From: VAXT01 sp963728535
Lineage (GTDB): Bacteria > Actinomycetota > Thermoleophilia > Gaiellales > Gaiellaceae
Direction: 5' to 3'
Length of the DNA: 64,000 nt
Assembly: GCA_963728535.1 (NCBI GenBank)
Contig: CAVSKK010000001.1
Location: 620,001 to 684,000, forward strand
Positions 63,107 to 64,000 of the stretch are shown one piece after another (within the stretch, counting starts at the first letter, position 1; each line of letters starts with the position of its first letter). The translations under genes and the position numbers were made by a program. Below the pieces are notes generated by a model that saw only the letters and a list, made by a program, of their open reading frames with translations, searched no databases and had not been told where the DNA came from.

Positions 63107-64000
63107 CGTCGCGTCCCTTCGGATGCTGAATCTTCCTCGAGCACGAGGAAGGGCGCGAAGCGCCGGAGATCGGCGTGCCCGAGCCGCGCTCGCACGAAGA
63201 CCCCTTCGGGCTTGTCGATGCGCTCGTCGATCGGCGCTCCGAGCTCGTAGAGCTCCGCGAGCTTGCCGCCGTCCTCGTAGGGCAGGAGGAGCCGGACCGC
63301 CTCGAACCGCTCGGCGAAATGCGCGGCGATCGCGGCTCGAAGCTCCTCGAGGCCCTCGCCGGTGTGCGCTGAGACCTGCGGCGCTCCGGGGAAGCGGTTT
63401 CCAAGCCGTCGTCGCCCGAGTGGATCGACGAGATCGATCTTGTTGGCGACGATCATCGACGGCAGCTCGTCTGCTCCGATCTCCGCGAGCACCGACTCCA
63501 CGGCCTCCGCCATCGCCTCCAGCTGCTCCTCCGACACCGAGGCGTCGACGACGTGGAGCACGAGGTCGGCTCTGAGCGTCTCCTCGAGCGTGGCCGCGAA
63601 GCCCTCGACGAGGTCGTGCGGCAGGCGGCGGATGAACCCGACCGTGTCGGTCACGAGATAGCGGCGGCCGTCGTACTCGAAGCCCCGCGTCGTCGGATCG
63701 AGGGTCTCGAAGAGGCGGTCGTTGACCGACACGCCGGCATCTGTGAGCCGGTTGAGGAGCGTCGACTTGCCGACGTTCGTGTATCCGGCCAGCGCGACCG
63801 TCGGGACTTCGGAGCGCTCTCGTTGCTTCCGCCGCGTGGCGCGATGCCGGCTCACCTCCTTCAGCCGCCGGCGCAGGAGCGTGATCCGCCTGCCGGCCAG
63901 GCGCCGGTCGGTCTCGAGCTGTGACTCGCCTGGGCCTCGCGTTCCCACTCCACCGCCGACCACGCCCAGGCCGCCGCCCAGGCGCTCGAGGTGCTGCCAC
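63103..64000 (-). CDS. hflX: GTPase HflX, N-terminus outside window
   Basis: About 299 residues visible. G-G-G-V-G-T-R-G-P-G-E-S-Q-L-E-T-D-R-R is the HflX linker signature. The G domain has G-Y-T-N-V-G-K-S-T-L (G1), D-P-T-T-R (G2), D-T-V-G-F-I (G3) and N-K-I-D-L-V (G4). A short C-terminal domain follows. HflX rescues stalled or hibernating ribosomes under stress. The N-terminal HflX domain lies beyond 64000. It heads the hflX-dut-nudix unit. Confidence 0.95.
   Translation of the reverse strand, partial: WQHLERLGGGLGVVGGGVGTRGPGESQLETDRRLAGRRITLLRRRLKEVSRHRATRRKQRERSEVPTVALAGYTNVGKSTLLNRLTDAGVSVNDRLFETLDPTTRGFEYDGRRYLVTDTVGFIRRLPHDLVEGFAATLEETLRADLVLHVVDASVSEEQLEAMAEAVESVLAEIGADELPSMIVANKIDLVDPLGRRRLGNRFPGAPQVSAHTGEGLEELRAAIAAHFAERFEAVRLLLPYEDGGKLAELYELGAPIDERIDKPEGVFVRARLGHADLRRFAPFLVLEEDSASEGTRR

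Overview
This window is high-GC bacterial chromosome, almost entirely protein-coding. It carries many GTG/TTG starts and 4-nt ATGA/GTGA gene overlaps. Gene content points to Actinomycetota and probably class Thermoleophilia (Gaiellales/Solirubrobacterales-like); the class is inference. Evidence: MurA with Asp in place of the active-site Cys, MurT/GatD, an FHA plus MerR pair like mycobacterial GarA/Rv1828, an RsiG-like c-di-GMP motif protein, a pgeF-yggS-sepF-yggT-divIVA block, a CheoBox-type SOS operator, a secreted protein with an 'LPKNSVTSKQVK' N-terminal motif, and S8 peptidases with 'ALWG' and 'SWSDV' repeats. No rRNA, CRISPR array, prophage or intact insertion sequence was seen. One tRNA (Pro, GGG) is present.

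Layout: 1-5.1 kb has a rhomboid protease (cut by the window edge), comB, an MFS exporter, and a PadR/GNAT operon divergent from a flavin oxidoreductase. 5.1-11.0 kb holds an SOS mutagenesis locus: two LexA boxes, imuB, a DUF6504 gene, then dnaE2, with an inserted antisense cupin/TfoX-like pair. 11.0-19.8 kb has a lipoprotein, a glycosyltransferase, a class V aminotransferase, murA, a subtilase, a HisB-like protein that has lost its metal ligands, and RidA. 19.9-25.7 kb holds a CCA-adding enzyme, pgeF, yggS, sepF, yggT, divIVA, a DksA-like gene, lspA and rluD (end of a division/cell-wall cluster). 25.7-36.4 kb is the conserved rpsB-tsf-pyrH-frr-uppS-cdsA-dxr-rseP-ispG-proS run, covering translation, isoprenoid and lipid carriers, and membrane stress. 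36.5-41.7 kb is an accessory stretch next to tRNA-Pro with an encapsulin-type ferritin, a class III cyclase, small secreted or membrane proteins and a glycosyltransferase with two frameshifts. 41.7-48.9 kb has arginase, hutF, pgsA, a sugar-nucleotidyltransferase fused to a degenerate phosphomannomutase, an RsiG-like protein, FHA, MerR and apt. 48.9-57.7 kb has uncharacterised proteins, two convergent sigma-70 genes, a stand-alone glutamine amidotransferase-like protein, a repeat DNA-binding protein and a GGDEF/HD-GYP membrane protein. 57.9-64 kb has a second subtilase, murT-gatD, and nudix/dut/hflX.

The most unusual signals concern gene expression. At least six unrelated genes have a TANNNT -10 hexamer exactly 6 nt before the start codon, which is the geometry of leaderless transcription. 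Three divergent gene pairs each appear to share one symmetric TANNNTA heptamer. One membrane protein seems to start at CTG behind a perfect AGGAGG. The RsiG-like protein (possible c-di-GMP reader), the GGDEF/HD-GYP protein (possible c-di-GMP writer and eraser) and the sigma genes lie within 11 kb of each other.
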